Below are positions 1 to 8,129 of a DNA stretch of 54,210 nucleotides, in pieces. Within the stretch, counting starts at the first letter, position 1. The number at the start of each line of letters is the position of its first letter. A model generated the notes under the pieces. The model ran no database searches. It saw nothing but the letters and a program-made list of their open reading frames with translations, and was not told where the DNA came from. A program made the translations under genes and the position numbers. The stretch is from Phaeodactylibacter sp. (GTDB lineage: Bacteria; Bacteroidota; Bacteroidia; Chitinophagales; Saprospiraceae): positions 1 to 54,210 of the forward strand of contig JAGFJD010000028.1 of the NCBI GenBank assembly GCA_024102975.1. Direction: 5' to 3'.

Positions 1-186
1 GGTATTAGAGACATTGGATAAATACAAAGAAGAATTAAAAAATCATTTTTCAGTCCTATCAGTCAACAAGTTGAGAATAAGAAAATAAAAAGATAGATTG
101 CGGCGGGCAGTACAGAACAATGCACATGTGCCACGCCGCCTGACCACTATCTTCCAGGCTAGTGGCGTGCCCATCCAGCGGCATAG

Positions 187-661
187 CCTGTCCCGTACCG
201 TACCGCAGGTCGGGATCAAAATCCGAGACAGGGCAATCCCTACGATCCCCAGGACGAAACCTACTTCGAACAGCGCAAGGGTTACCTGATGGCCAACAAA
301 CTTGCAGGCAAGCGAATGATCAGTTATCTTTATCAACGGCAAAAAGGGCGATGCCCCCACTGCCAACAGAAAATAACGGAACAAACCGGCTGGAATGCTC
401 ACCATCTGATTCCCAAACATCTTGGGGGCAAGTGGGCCAGCGAAAACCTCGTGCTGATGCATCCGGCCTGTCACGTACAAGTGCATCAACAATCTGTAAC
501 CCCGATAGCCATCGGGGCCGCGTTAGCTGCAAAAGCTGGCGTTAAGGGTGCTTGAGCCGTGTGCCGGGAGCCGAGCGAAGCGACACATGAACGAAGTGAA
601 TAAACTGGCCCGCACGGTTCTTAGGGGGGAAAGGGGCAGTGATGCCCCTGGCCTACCCGAC
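187..661 (+). mobile_element. 3' end of a degraded group II intron
   Basis: The end of an intron-encoded protein with its HNH domain is followed by intron RNA domains V and VI. Domain V begins with GAGCCGTG at 554 and closes with CACGGTTC at 620. Domain VI follows with the hairpin AGGGGCA/TGCCCCT and ends near 661 in CCTACCCGAC, where A655 sits at the usual branch-point distance. No 5' intron end and no reverse transcriptase domain lie in the window, and the upstream protein frame is broken by a stop at 184-186, so this is a relic or the tail of a damaged copy. Domain V spans about 67 nt instead of about 34, because its tip is enlarged. Confidence 0.75.
232..555 (+). pseudogene. C-terminal fragment of group II intron maturase, HNH endonuclease domain
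   Basis: The frame reads GNPYDPQDETYFEQRKGY and then runs into the ATG at 289. This junction is typical of the end of an intron-encoded reverse transcriptase/maturase, leading into the HNH nuclease. The HNH part has two CxxC-type zinc motifs (CPHC near residue 22 of the 289 frame and HPAC near residue 58) around the HHLIPKHLGG core. In intact elements this domain nicks the target DNA for retrohoming. The frame is closed by TAG at 184-186 and the neighbouring frames give no RT motifs, so only this tail is left. It could still be translated as an 88-residue protein from 289. Confidence 0.7.
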
Positions 662-695
662 GTCAGCCTGTCCATTCGTCCAGGCCGCCGTTTAT

Positions 696-715
696 GCTGG
701 ACGTTAGCGTCCAGC
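696..715. repeat. Perfect 8-bp stem-loop
   Basis: GCTGGACG and CGTCCAGC face each other around a TTAG loop in the short gap between the intron end and the nuclease gene. There is no T-run after it, so a role as terminator is unlikely. It may belong to the exon that the intron entered. Confidence 0.5.
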
Positions 716-792
716 AGAAGAAACCAAACTCCTCGAAACTGGCAAATCGCTGAAAAAGGCTGTAAATTTACCTCAAACAAAGACCAGGCAAC

Positions 793-1668
793 ATGGCTCT
801 TCAAGATAAATACATCAACCCCTTTACCGACTACGGTTTCAAGAAGCTGTTCGGGACGGAAATAAACAAAGACCTGCTGATCGATTTCCTCAACCAGGTG
901 CTTCCGGAGCGCCATCATATCCAGGACTTATCCTATACCCCTACGGAACAGTTAGGTGCCAGCGAGGTAGACCGCAAGGCCATCTTTGACTTGTATTGTA
1001 CCAGCCCCAGCGGAGAAAGGTTCATCGTCGAGGTCCAAAAGGCGAAGCAGAATTACTTCAAAGACCGGAGTGTGTATTATTCGACCTTCCCCATCCAGGA
1101 GCAGGCAAAAAAAGGAGATTGGGATTACCAATTAGCAGCGGTATACACGATAGGTATCCTGGACTTTGTATTTGACGACGACCGGCACAAGGAAAAAGTA
1201 CGCCATGAGGTAAAGTTAAAGGACCAACACTGCCAGGTATTCTATGACAAACTGACCTTCATTTACCTGGAGATGCCGAATTTCAAAAAGACAGAGACAG
1301 AATTAGAAACGGACTTTGACAAGTGGATGTATGTGTTGAAACACCTGCCGTATCTCCAAAACCGGCCGGCCGCCTTGCAGGAAAGGATATTCCAGAAACT
1401 ATTCGAAGCAGCGGAGATTGCCCGCTTTGACCCAGAGGAAAAAGCAAAGTATGAGGAGAGTTTGAAATATTACCGGGACTTGAAGAATGTGGTAGATACG
1501 TCTTATGAAGAAGGTAGAGAAGAAGGTAGAGAAGAAGGTAAAGCGCAAAAAGAGATCGAAGTAATTCTCAAATCACATGAAGCAGGGCTTGATGTAGAAA
1601 CCATATCGAAGATTACCGGGAAATCTATCGAAGAAATAAGAAAGGCCATCGACGAAGCCGAACGCTAA
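793..1668 (+). CDS. Rpn family PD-(D/E)XK nuclease (transposase-like)
   Basis: This 291-residue protein fits the Rpn/PDDEXK_2 family of recombination-promoting nucleases. It opens with DKYINPFTDYGFKKLFG, the family's N-terminal signature. The catalytic core is visible as D66 in the strand AIFDLYC and E80-x-Q82 in FIVEVQ, the ExQ form of the PD-(D/E)XK motif. The C-terminal tail (about residues 238-252) has an EEGREEGREEG repeat, encoded by three near-identical 12-bp units at 1507-1542, which is common and length-variable in this family. Members cut DNA and are linked to horizontal transfer and phage defence. No partner gene is adjacent and the start has only a weak ribosome site. Confidence 0.85.
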   Translation: MALQDKYINPFTDYGFKKLFGTEINKDLLIDFLNQVLPERHHIQDLSYTPTEQLGASEVDRKAIFDLYCTSPSGERFIVEVQKAKQNYFKDRSVYYSTFPIQEQAKKGDWDYQLAAVYTIGILDFVFDDDRHKEKVRHEVKLKDQHCQVFYDKLTFIYLEMPNFKKTETELETDFDKWMYVLKHLPYLQNRPAALQERIFQKLFEAAEIARFDPEEKAKYEESLKYYRDLKNVVDTSYEEGREEGREEGKAQKEIEVILKSHEAGLDVETISKITGKSIEEIRKAIDEAER

Positions 1669-1680
1669 CAATGTTTTATC

Positions 1681-1735
1681 AGTCGTCTGACGACTTTCGT
1701 GCGACTTTGCGACTTTGAGTCGTCTGACGACTTTC
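1681..1735. repeat. Two copies of an 18-bp palindromic repeat
   Basis: AGTCGTCTGACGACTTTC occurs at 1681-1698 and again at 1718-1735, with GCGACTTTGCGACTTT between. The core AGTCGTC-T-GACGACT is an inverted repeat around one base. The copies lie just after the nuclease gene and at the edge of the fucosidase relic. They may be small dispersed repeats that mark the point where the relic was cut. Confidence 0.6.
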
Positions 1736-1952
1736 CGTATACCACCGGCGTCGAAGCAGGCGGGGTTGAACTGCCGGGCGAGGCGGCGGTACTCTTCCCG
1801 CAGTATTTCCAGCTTCTGCATTACCCATTCCACGTTCTCGCCGACGGGCACCTGCCTGCCATCCCACTCGTCTGCCAACTGCAAGTAGGGTGCTCCCAAT
1901 GGATGAACATGCCGAATTTGGCGTCAAAAACAGGGCAAAACCGCCTGGATTT
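1736..1952 (-). pseudogene. Alpha-L-fucosidase (GH29) relic
   Basis: Read on the minus strand, 1942 to about 1900 gives FDAKFGMFIHW, the N-terminal active-site region of GH29 alpha-L-fucosidases. After a one-base shift near 1900 the sequence continues as GENVEWVMQKLEILREEY and LARQFNPACFDA, also GH29-like. About 65 codons remain, with neither the signal peptide nor the catalytic nucleophile region. The homology ends at the palindromic repeats at 1681-1735. This is a dead fragment of a gene otherwise about 450 codons long. The rest of 1669-2063 holds nothing else that I can support. Confidence 0.7.
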
Positions 1953-2063
1953 TCATAAATAGGGCGCTGCGCAATTGTGACTGAGGAGAGGAATGGTTAT
2001 TTTGGGGGCTGTTTTGCCCCCTGCTTTAGGAAGGATGATTTCAAAAATACGAAAAAACCAGGA

Positions 2064-3179
2064 ATGGACAACCAAACGATTCTGGCCCTGGCTGCCAACC
2101 CCAGCGATACTGCCCGGCTTCGGCTGGACCAGGAAATCCGCGACATCAAAGCCGGGCTGGAGCGATCCAGGCACCGCCACCATATCCGTTTCGAAACCGT
2201 CATGGCGCCCCGCATTGAAGACATCCGCAGGGCCATGCTGCACTATCGCCCCTTCATGGTGCATTTCGGCGGGCACGGCTACGAAGGCAACGGCCTGGCC
2301 ATAGAGGACGAGAATGGCGGAGCGCTGTATCTGGGAGACGACCATCTTTCTGAATTTTTCCAGCTTTTTGCAGACAGCGTACGTTGCGTATTCCTGAACG
2401 CCTGCTTTTCCGAGACGCCTGCCAACGCCATAGCCCGCCACATCGAGCACGTAGTAGGCATGAAAATTGGCGTAAAAGACAAACTGGCTATCAAGTTTGC
2501 CGTAGCCTTTTACGACGCCATTTTTGACGGCAACGCCTGCGACTTCGCTTTCCGGCTGGCGAAGAACAACGTAGCCATGGAGTTCCCCGCCGAAAAATTC
2601 CTTCCCGTTTTCCTGTGCCGAACCCAGGCCCAGCCTTCCCCTGAGGCCCGCCGGGACCAATCCTATTCTTTCCGCCTGGGTTACCGGATGGGAGGCCTGG
2701 AGGCTACTCAGAAAGCCTACGACCTGCTGCCGTCCGGCCAGGACAAGGACGGAGCGAGGAACCTGCTGCAACACGACCTGGAGATGATCCGGGAACTGGC
2801 CCGCCTGCTGAGCCTCGACCTGGCAGAAGGGCCCCTGGCCGCCCAGCAGGTCAGCCGGCTGGCCAGCAAGCAGGATCCGCTGGTTGCCGCTGCCTTCAAC
2901 ATCGGCAAAATCCTCGGCCTGACCTACCACAAGTGTTTTAACCTCATTGCTTCGGGCCAGCTGCGGCCGGATTTCAGCTACGTTCAAATCCTGGACAAGG
3001 CAGAGAAGATGCTGATCAAAGGAAAATTGGGGCCTGCCTTCCTCAACCCGGTCAAAGATCACTTTTTCGAGATCAACCATACGGCCCGCAACGGCCAGTT
3101 CAGGGCAGCTGAATTTGGCAGGGAGATGGACCGGATCGTCACCGACCTGGCTAACCAGATTCGCCAATCTATTCAATAA
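2064..3179 (+). CDS. CHAT-domain (caspase-like) protease
   Basis: This 371-residue protein starts with ILALAANPSDTARLRLDQEI, the classic opening of bacterial CHAT proteases. The catalytic dyad is visible: H71 in VHFGGHGYE and C114 in FLNACFSE. The CHAT fold covers about residues 4-185. Residues 190-371 are helical and unrecognised, possibly a partner-binding region. A GTG at 1977 would add 29 residues of low-complexity sequence, so ATG 2064 is preferred. The stop lies 19 bp before the TPR/NTPase gene, which suggests one transcript. In known systems CHAT proteases are held inactive until a TPR or NTPase sensor fires, and the next gene offers both. The substrate is unknown. Confidence 0.85.
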   Translation: MDNQTILALAANPSDTARLRLDQEIRDIKAGLERSRHRHHIRFETVMAPRIEDIRRAMLHYRPFMVHFGGHGYEGNGLAIEDENGGALYLGDDHLSEFFQLFADSVRCVFLNACFSETPANAIARHIEHVVGMKIGVKDKLAIKFAVAFYDAIFDGNACDFAFRLAKNNVAMEFPAEKFLPVFLCRTQAQPSPEARRDQSYSFRLGYRMGGLEATQKAYDLLPSGQDKDGARNLLQHDLEMIRELARLLSLDLAEGPLAAQQVSRLASKQDPLVAAAFNIGKILGLTYHKCFNLIASGQLRPDFSYVQILDKAEKMLIKGKLGPAFLNPVKDHFFEINHTARNGQFRAAEFGREMDRIVTDLANQIRQSIQ

Positions 3180-3198
3180 CAAAAGCACGCGAAATGAC

Positions 3199-6100
3199 AT
3201 GGACCGCACAGAACTGATACAACTGATCCAGAAAGATATACTCTTCGGTGCTTTTGTCTCTTTTTTCGGGGAGAACGACAAGCTGGTTGGATCCGGCCAT
3301 TTTGCCGGCATCACCCGCGATTTTGTCATCCTGGAAAATAACGGGCATGAAAAGAAACTGCCGATCGGATGGATCACCAGCTGGTCGACAGGGGAAAACA
3401 GCACCCCTCCTGCCCGGCCGCCTGTTCCGGAACCGCCTGCCGTTGCGGCGCCAACTCCGCAGAACCCACCAGTTTCCAACCCTGCGCTGAATGGCGGAGC
3501 ACCCCATCCAGACAACGCCGCGTCCGGCAGCGTGCCTGAAAGCGAACCTGCCAAAGAGGAGATGCCCGAACCCGAACCTGCCGGGCCTGTGCTTCCCGAG
3601 CAGGAAGAAACCCCGGCGGTGGCCGTAGCAGGTTTTAGCGAGTTGCCACACGAACTGCTGACGATCAAACTCCAGTTCGACCTGAAAGCCCAAAATACGC
3701 GCATGGATTGGATCGCTACCGGATTCGACCTGAGCGACCCAGAAAAAAAGGAACTCAAAGACACCAACGGGAGTAAAGAGTGGCAAAGCATCAGGAACAG
3801 CCTCAACTACGCGCACAAGGTCAAAGAGCTGGATGATGAGTATGGCCGCATCGATCCGCTCATCAGCCGGCTGAAGCACCTGTCGGAACTGTATTCCGAA
3901 ATAGGCAGCTTCCACCGCTTCCTCGGTTCGCTATACCACCTGAAGAAAAAGCCGGAGGAGGCCTACCTGGCCTACCGCAATGCGGCTCTGATCACGAACG
4001 AAGCCGCCGACTGGTTAAACTATGCCGGAGAGGGGTTGCTGGCTGGCAACCGCAAAGCTGCCTGCCATGGGTTGGGCGAGTATTTGCAACTGACTTCCGA
4101 TTCCGGCCCCTTCGACGAAAATACCTGGTGCTTATTCGCCAGCCTGGTCAGCGAATTCGGCCACTACGAGCCTATGAAAAATGTGGTGGATCACTACCTG
4201 GAAGTGGAGGAGCCCAGGCCCGAAATCGCCAGGCTCTTCTTCGAAACCGGCCTGTATCTGTTGCTGCTGGCCGGGGAGCAGGAAAAAGCCGGGCAATATC
4301 TAAAGCGGCAGCAGGCAGCGCCGGCGTCCGCCAGGACCCTGCTGGAGGAAATGCTTTCGGGGTTCCCGAACGAACCATTGAAGGAACTGGCCACCTACAT
4401 CGGCACCTTGAAAAAACCGGAAAAACGCGTCCAGGCCCAGGCCCTGACACCCCTGGAACTGGACGATAACGAAGGCTTCATTTACACCTACAAACGGGAC
4501 CGCAACTTCGGCTTTATACGCAGCGAACGCGGCGACCGTTTTTTCTTCCACCGCAGCGCCATTATCGACGACGAGCTGCATAATGTGATCCAACAGATTC
4601 CGGCCGGCGAACGGCCCAGTATCGCCGTGGAATTTGAACCCACCCAGGGCCCCAACGGCCCTGTGGCCATCAAAGTATCCCTGGTGCGCACGGCCGAGGA
4701 TGTCCTGAAGCTGGCCGAAAAGTACGCTGACGCCGGCGATTATCCCAAAGCTATAGCCCAGATCAACCAGTTGCTGAGCAAAGATCCCAACTATCCGGAG
4801 GCCAAAGAAAAACTGGAAGTTTGGAGAGAATACGCCCGCTTTACCGGCATTCCCAAAGGCAATACCCCCTACGCCCGCGCCAAACGGGCGCACGTGCTGG
4901 AAAAGGACCTGGAAAAAGCTACTTACCTCTTTCAGCAGGCCATCGAAGAGGATGACCACACTGCCAGCGCCGTGATGGACCTGGCCTCCCTGCTCAATCA
5001 GCGGGAAAAACCCGACGAAGCAATCGCCACTTTGCATAAGTACCGCGACAAGGTGCCTAACCAGAAAAGCGTCGATCACCAACTGATCGTCTTCTATCAG
5101 CGGGCGGAGCAGTTTGAGGAAGCCATCAGGTTGCTGGAACAGAAGCTGAAGGATACCCCGGCCGACTGGAAAAAAGCCCAGATCACCTGGCAGATCGCCA
5201 ACGTATTCCTGCGCATTCCGGACTACGAAAAAGCCGAAAAGCATTTCAGGAATGTCCTGGCCATGCAATCCGATAACCGGGCAGCCAAACGCAACATCGC
5301 CTTTTGCCTCTTCAAACAGGGAGATCTGGACCAGGCAGAGGAACAACTCAACGAAATCCTCAGCGCCGCCGCCGACCAGCAGTCTGTCAATATGCTGGCC
5401 CTGATCGACAAGGCTCGCCTCGGGGATCCGACGCACGAGATGGAAGAGATCATCATTGCTTCGGCCCTGTCCGATTTCTCCCGCGAAACCAGCGGTTTCA
5501 CCCAGTTTATGCTCGACCGTTGCGATTATCAGGGCGTACCACCCGACCGGGTTCAGCGGGAAGCCTTCAACCGCAGAGACATCCAACACCTGGAAAAGCG
5601 GGCCAAAGACCTGGGGGTCCGCCGCCCCGAAGACCGCGCCGGGTACTTCCTGTCGGCGGCCAAGATCCACTCCCTGCTCGACGACGAAGACCCCAGGCAG
5701 TTCTACAGCTACCTGTGCCGCAGCTTCGCTTCCAAGGGCGACGCCGTAGTGCTCACGCAGGGCAAATCCCTGGATATCGCCCGCGAGTTTTACTGCGAAG
5801 CCCTCGTGGTGTACGACGGCGCGCGCAGCACCAGAGGGGATGAAGCGGACGCTCACGTCGCGCTGGTTCGTTTTTTGTATTCTACCTATGATCAACACCG
5901 GCTGATACCTATGCGGCCCGGCCTTACCTCTGTCGGCGAATCGCTGGTGGAAATTCTCAACCGGCATCCCGACCCCAACCGGGTTTTCACCTGGGTCAGC
6001 TACCTTATTTACCGCAGCCGCTTCGCCGCCGAGCGCATACTGAAGCCCATATTTGAAAAGTCTACGCTCCAGGCCATGGCGACCAACTACCTCAAGTTGA

Positions 6101-8121
6101 AAGACATAGACGTGCCGGAACAAATCAACCACCTCAAGGATTTTGCCACCCTCTGGAAAATCCTGCAACGGAAAATGTCAGAAAGAGAACGCGCCTTCTC
6201 CAGCGAATTTCAGCAGCTGAAAAAACTGGAGCTGACCACGGTTTCGCTGGATAACGGCGCCACTCTCCTGGACAAGCTATACCAGCAACTGCTCTTTGAC
6301 CTGGACCAGCAGCGCGTGCTGGAGCTGCAGCGCCTCGTCAAGATGGCCCTGGAAATGTGCCAGCAGTCAGCTTTTGAAGATGTGGAACGGCTGTGCAATC
6401 AGGTTATCGAGGGCTGCGAAGCGCTGCTGTCGGAAATCGCCAAAGATCCTACGCGAATCTCGGTCGAAGATATCTACCCGGTGGTGGAGTCTCTGGAAAA
6501 TACAGTCTTCAACCGGCGCGAAGAACTGTACGAAGGCTCTCTGCCTGAAATTACGCTGGGCCTGCCCGTCCCGCCGCCGGATCCCGATGACAACCGACAG
6601 ATCGTCCTGCAGATCAGCCTCAACAACAAGATGGGGTCCAGCCCGGCCGAAGGCATCGAGCTGATCGTGCAGGAAGAAGAAGGCGTCTTCAGCCTGATCG
6701 ATCCCGAGATCAAATCTCCGGCTTCGCTGCGGGGCGGTGAACAACGCATCCTCAACGTACCGCTGCAACTGCACGAAAAAGCCTTGAAAGACCAGGCCTT
6801 CTCTCTTCCCGTATACGTGCAGTATCGCACCCGAGCCGGCGAAATCGCTTACACCGACGGCGGCAGAAGCCTCTCTGTACAACTACCGGTAGGTGAATTC
6901 GAGGAAATCTACAACCCCTACGCAAAATACGCGGAAGGCGGCATCGTCGGCGACGCCGAAATGTTCTATGGCCGCGACGAACTCATCAAAAATGTAAGCT
7001 CGGCCATCCTGGCAGCTAAAAATGAGACCAAGAGCGTGGTGATCTTCGGCCAGAAGCGGGCCGGCAAATCCTCCATCATGCATCACCTGAAGTCCCGGCT
7101 GGAAAAGGACGAGGACTTGCTCATCATCGATATCGGCAACCTGGGGGAAACAATTGATAAAAATGCCAAAGCGCCGCTGGAGTACATCTTTCTCAGAAAG
7201 ATTCTGCTCCAATTGCAGTATGCCATCGAAGACAAAATAGAAGAGGGCAAACCGCCTATAAAGTTCGAATTGCCATCAGAAAAGGATTTTTATGATGCAC
7301 ACAGCCCGTTGAATACCTTCTCGGAGATTTTCGACAAGTTTCGCCGCAGCGCCAGGAGAAAAGAGGGATGGAAGAAAACCCGGGTGGTGCTCTTCATCGA
7401 TGAGTTCAATTATATTTATACCTATATCCTGGAAGGCTCGATACCAAAGTCGTTTATGAAAACCTGGAAAGCTCTTCTGGAAAAGGGCTACTACAGCGCC
7501 GTGCTGGCCGGGCAGGACGTGATGCCAAAATTCAAAGATGTTTTCCCCAACGAATTTGGCACGACCCAGGATGAACGCGTCACCTACCTCAAACAGGAAG
7601 ACGCCAGAAACCTGATCGACAGGCCCATCCGCATCAAAAAAAACGATGGGACGACAGAGAGCCGTTATCGCGAACAGGCTATCAATTACATCCTGGACCT
7701 GACCGCCGGCAGCCCCTTCTATATCCAGATCATCTGCAACCGGCTGGTAGAATATATGAACCGCAAGAAAATACGCCTGGTTACGCAGGCCGACGTGGAG
7801 CAAGTGAAGGAAGAACTCATCTCGGGCGCCAACTCCCTGGGCAAAGACAAGTTTGAGAACCTGTTTAACTCCGGCGATACGGCCGAAGATGCCATCAGCG
7901 ACGAAGACGTTTTAAAGGTGATGACGGTCATTGCCCAGAACAGCAAAACCAGCCAGGGCCAGTGTGGCCGCCATAACATCATCTGCGAAACCCAAACCGG
8001 GATCGATGAAATCCTGGAAGACCTGGTCAAGCGCGATGTGCTCGAACGCAAAAGCGGCCAGTATTATTCCATCCGCCTCGGCTTGTTCCGGGAGTGGCTC
8101 CTGGTACATCCTTTCGAATAG
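3199..8121 (+). CDS. Giant TPR / cold-shock / STAND-type NTPase, probable sensor
   Basis: The protein has 1640 residues from ATG 3199; an in-frame ATG at 3115 would lie inside the CHAT gene. Order: a small beta-rich module (about 1-65); a Pro/Glu-rich linker (65-150); a helical TPR-like region (160-415); a cold-shock-like domain (about 423-500) with NFGFI at 436-440 and RFFFH at 447-451; a long TPR array (about 510-740); a helical middle; a beta-sandwich-like stretch (about 1110-1235); an NTPase with Walker A GQKRAGKS (1284-1291) and Walker B VVLFIDE (D1401, E1402); and a winged-helix-like end. The layout is that of a signal-transducing NTPase with an RNA/ssDNA-binding candidate module. It sits between a CHAT protease and a second NTPase gene, 8 bp upstream of the latter. 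Confidence 0.75.
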   Translation: MDRTELIQLIQKDILFGAFVSFFGENDKLVGSGHFAGITRDFVILENNGHEKKLPIGWITSWSTGENSTPPARPPVPEPPAVAAPTPQNPPVSNPALNGGAPHPDNAASGSVPESEPAKEEMPEPEPAGPVLPEQEETPAVAVAGFSELPHELLTIKLQFDLKAQNTRMDWIATGFDLSDPEKKELKDTNGSKEWQSIRNSLNYAHKVKELDDEYGRIDPLISRLKHLSELYSEIGSFHRFLGSLYHLKKKPEEAYLAYRNAALITNEAADWLNYAGEGLLAGNRKAACHGLGEYLQLTSDSGPFDENTWCLFASLVSEFGHYEPMKNVVDHYLEVEEPRPEIARLFFETGLYLLLLAGEQEKAGQYLKRQQAAPASARTLLEEMLSGFPNEPLKELATYIGTLKKPEKRVQAQALTPLELDDNEGFIYTYKRDRNFGFIRSERGDRFFFHRSAIIDDELHNVIQQIPAGERPSIAVEFEPTQGPNGPVAIKVSLVRTAEDVLKLAEKYADAGDYPKAIAQINQLLSKDPNYPEAKEKLEVWREYARFTGIPKGNTPYARAKRAHVLEKDLEKATYLFQQAIEEDDHTASAVMDLASLLNQREKPDEAIATLHKYRDKVPNQKSVDHQLIVFYQRAEQFEEAIRLLEQKLKDTPADWKKAQITWQIANVFLRIPDYEKAEKHFRNVLAMQSDNRAAKRNIAFCLFKQGDLDQAEEQLNEILSAAADQQSVNMLALIDKARLGDPTHEMEEIIIASALSDFSRETSGFTQFMLDRCDYQGVPPDRVQREAFNRRDIQHLEKRAKDLGVRRPEDRAGYFLSAAKIHSLLDDEDPRQFYSYLCRSFASKGDAVVLTQGKSLDIAREFYCEALVVYDGARSTRGDEADAHVALVRFLYSTYDQHRLIPMRPGLTSVGESLVEILNRHPDPNRVFTWVSYLIYRSRFAAERILKPIFEKSTLQAMATNYLKLKDIDVPEQINHLKDFATLWKILQRKMSERERAFSSEFQQLKKLELTTVSLDNGATLLDKLYQQLLFDLDQQRVLELQRLVKMALEMCQQSAFEDVERLCNQVIEGCEALLSEIAKDPTRISVEDIYPVVESLENTVFNRREELYEGSLPEITLGLPVPPPDPDDNRQIVLQISLNNKMGSSPAEGIELIVQEEEGVFSLIDPEIKSPASLRGGEQRILNVPLQLHEKALKDQAFSLPVYVQYRTRAGEIAYTDGGRSLSVQLPVGEFEEIYNPYAKYAEGGIVGDAEMFYGRDELIKNVSSAILAAKNETKSVVIFGQKRAGKSSIMHHLKSRLEKDEDLLIIDIGNLGETIDKNAKAPLEYIFLRKILLQLQYAIEDKIEEGKPPIKFELPSEKDFYDAHSPLNTFSEIFDKFRRSARRKEGWKKTRVVLFIDEFNYIYTYILEGSIPKSFMKTWKALLEKGYYSAVLAGQDVMPKFKDVFPNEFGTTQDERVTYLKQEDARNLIDRPIRIKKNDGTTESRYREQAINYILDLTAGSPFYIQIICNRLVEYMNRKKIRLVTQADVEQVKEELISGANSLGKDKFENLFNSGDTAEDAISDEDVLKVMTVIAQNSKTSQGQCGRHNIICETQTGIDEILEDLVKRDVLERKSGQYYSIRLGLFREWLLVHPFE

Positions 8122-8129
8122 CTGCTATA

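Noticed and set aside
1977..2063. GTG start giving 29 more residues to the CHAT protein
   Set aside because: The added residues show no similarity to CHAT openings, and the ATG at 2064 directly precedes the conserved start.
1953..3806. 617-codon open frame on the minus strand over the CHAT gene
   Set aside because: It mirrors the true genes, has no family motif, and is low-complexity at one end. It is a shadow of GC-rich codon use.
4300..6168. 622-codon minus-strand frame
   Set aside because: It lies fully within the TPR/NTPase gene, whose domains are clear. It has no recognisable domain.
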